DNA of 64,000 nucleotides from Vagococcus humatus. GTDB lineage: Bacteria > Bacillota > Bacilli > Lactobacillales > Vagococcaceae. Position 1 is the stretch's first letter. Every line of letters starts with the position of its first letter. Below the pieces are notes generated by a model. The model had not been told where the DNA came from. It was given only the letters and a program-made list of their open reading frames with translations, and searched no databases. Location of the stretch: the NCBI RefSeq assembly GCF_003950325.1, contig NZ_PXZH01000001.1:248001-312000 (forward strand), read 5' to 3'. Positions 63,784-64,000 of this stretch are shown here, piece by piece. The translations under genes were made by a program, and so were the position numbers.

Positions 63784-64000
63784 ATGACTGCACAAGTATT
63801 AAGAGGGAAAGATGTAAGTCAACCATTAAGAGAAAAATTGTCAGAAGAGTTAAAACAGCTGACTAGTCAACCTAACTTAGCCATTGTAAGAGTAGGAAAT
63901 GATCCTAGTCAAATGTCTTATGAAACGTCTTGTCAACGGATTATGGGAAAATTAGGTATTCAAACCACGAGTTATGTTTTTTCTGAAGACATTAACCAAG
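63784..64000 (+). CDS. folD: FolD-like methylene-THF dehydrogenase/cyclohydrolase (C-terminus missing)
   Basis: Only the first 72 residues are in the window. AQVLRGKDVSQPLREKLSEE and NLAIVRVGNDPSQMSYETSC align with the N-terminal domain of FolD. The usual active-site pattern Y-x-x-x-K (YVxxK) reads YETSC here, so the catalytic lysine is replaced by Cys. Some clostridial FolD variants also lack it. GGAGGGCC precedes the ATG, 12 bases after fau, in the one-carbon operon. Identity is good; bifunctionality is doubtful. Confidence 0.8.
   Translation, partial: MTAQVLRGKDVSQPLREKLSEELKQLTSQPNLAIVRVGNDPSQMSYETSCQRIMGKLGIQTTSYVFSEDINQ

Overview
This window is a stretch of low-GC Firmicute chromosome, most likely from the Lactobacillales and probably Enterococcaceae (Vagococcus/Enterococcus-like). 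The evidence is the AT-rich sequence, the strong AGGAGG ribosome sites, an L. casei-type long thymidylate synthase, a LysM surface protein of the SAG1386/EF1546 type, and a MurE / D-aspartate ligase / racemase cluster that fits L-Lys–D-Asp peptidoglycan. The genus is inferred, not proven. Most genes lie on the + strand. I see no prophage, IS element or CRISPR array.

Layout. 1-9 kb: end of a GNAT gene, an FMN-riboswitch-controlled riboflavin transporter (ribU), ferredoxin, ypbB-recQ, a LysM surface protein, cmk, an S1-domain protein, der and the HU gene. 9-19 kb: a TPR protein, ypiB, a MazG-like pyrophosphohydrolase, cca, a hotdog thioesterase, an unknown gene, an ABC-F ATPase, thyA, folA and asnB. 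19-23 kb: murE, D-Asp ligase and Asp racemase, then a convergent HlyIII-family gene. 23-30 kb: degV, a GDSL esterase, ypmS, yozE, an OatA-like O-acetyltransferase, an AI-2E-family permease and a membrane metallophosphoesterase. 30-35.6 kb: the rimP-nusA-rnpM-ylxQ-infB-rbfA operon behind a leader with an intrinsic terminator. 35.7-37.4 kb: a membrane thioredoxin-like protein, a universal stress protein, a CsbD protein and tRNA-Arg(CCT).

37.4-43.7 kb is the least ordinary part. Two secreted proteins are built from triplets of ChW (clostridial hydrophobic W) repeats. One carries a ComEC-like metallo-beta-lactamase domain and is followed by a DUF3006 gene. The other carries a class-A beta-lactamase/serine-hydrolase fold in which both catalytic lysine motifs appear lost. 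A HAD phosphatase and a signal peptidase I lie between them. 43.7-48.3 kb: truB, ribF, hemW and a YfcC-type carrier whose promoter is overlapped by a cre site. 48.5-53.6 kb: hrcA-grpE-dnaK with two CIRCE elements, then dnaJ. 53.6-56.6 kb: a zinc-binding lipoprotein behind a Zur-like box, alr and a DUF2179 membrane protein. 56.7-64 kb: a tandem glycine riboswitch and the glycine cleavage genes gcvT-gcvH-gcvPA-gcvPB, followed by fhs, fau and the start of folD. This block links glycine breakdown to the folate one-carbon pool.

Recurrent themes are cell-wall building and modification (murE, asl, racD, alr, oatA, LysM and ChW proteins), ribosome and RNA maturation, and folate/one-carbon metabolism (thyA, folA, gcv, fhs, fau, folD). 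Many units have recognisable regulation: FMN and glycine riboswitches, CIRCE, Zur-like and cre sites, and a rimP-nusA attenuator.
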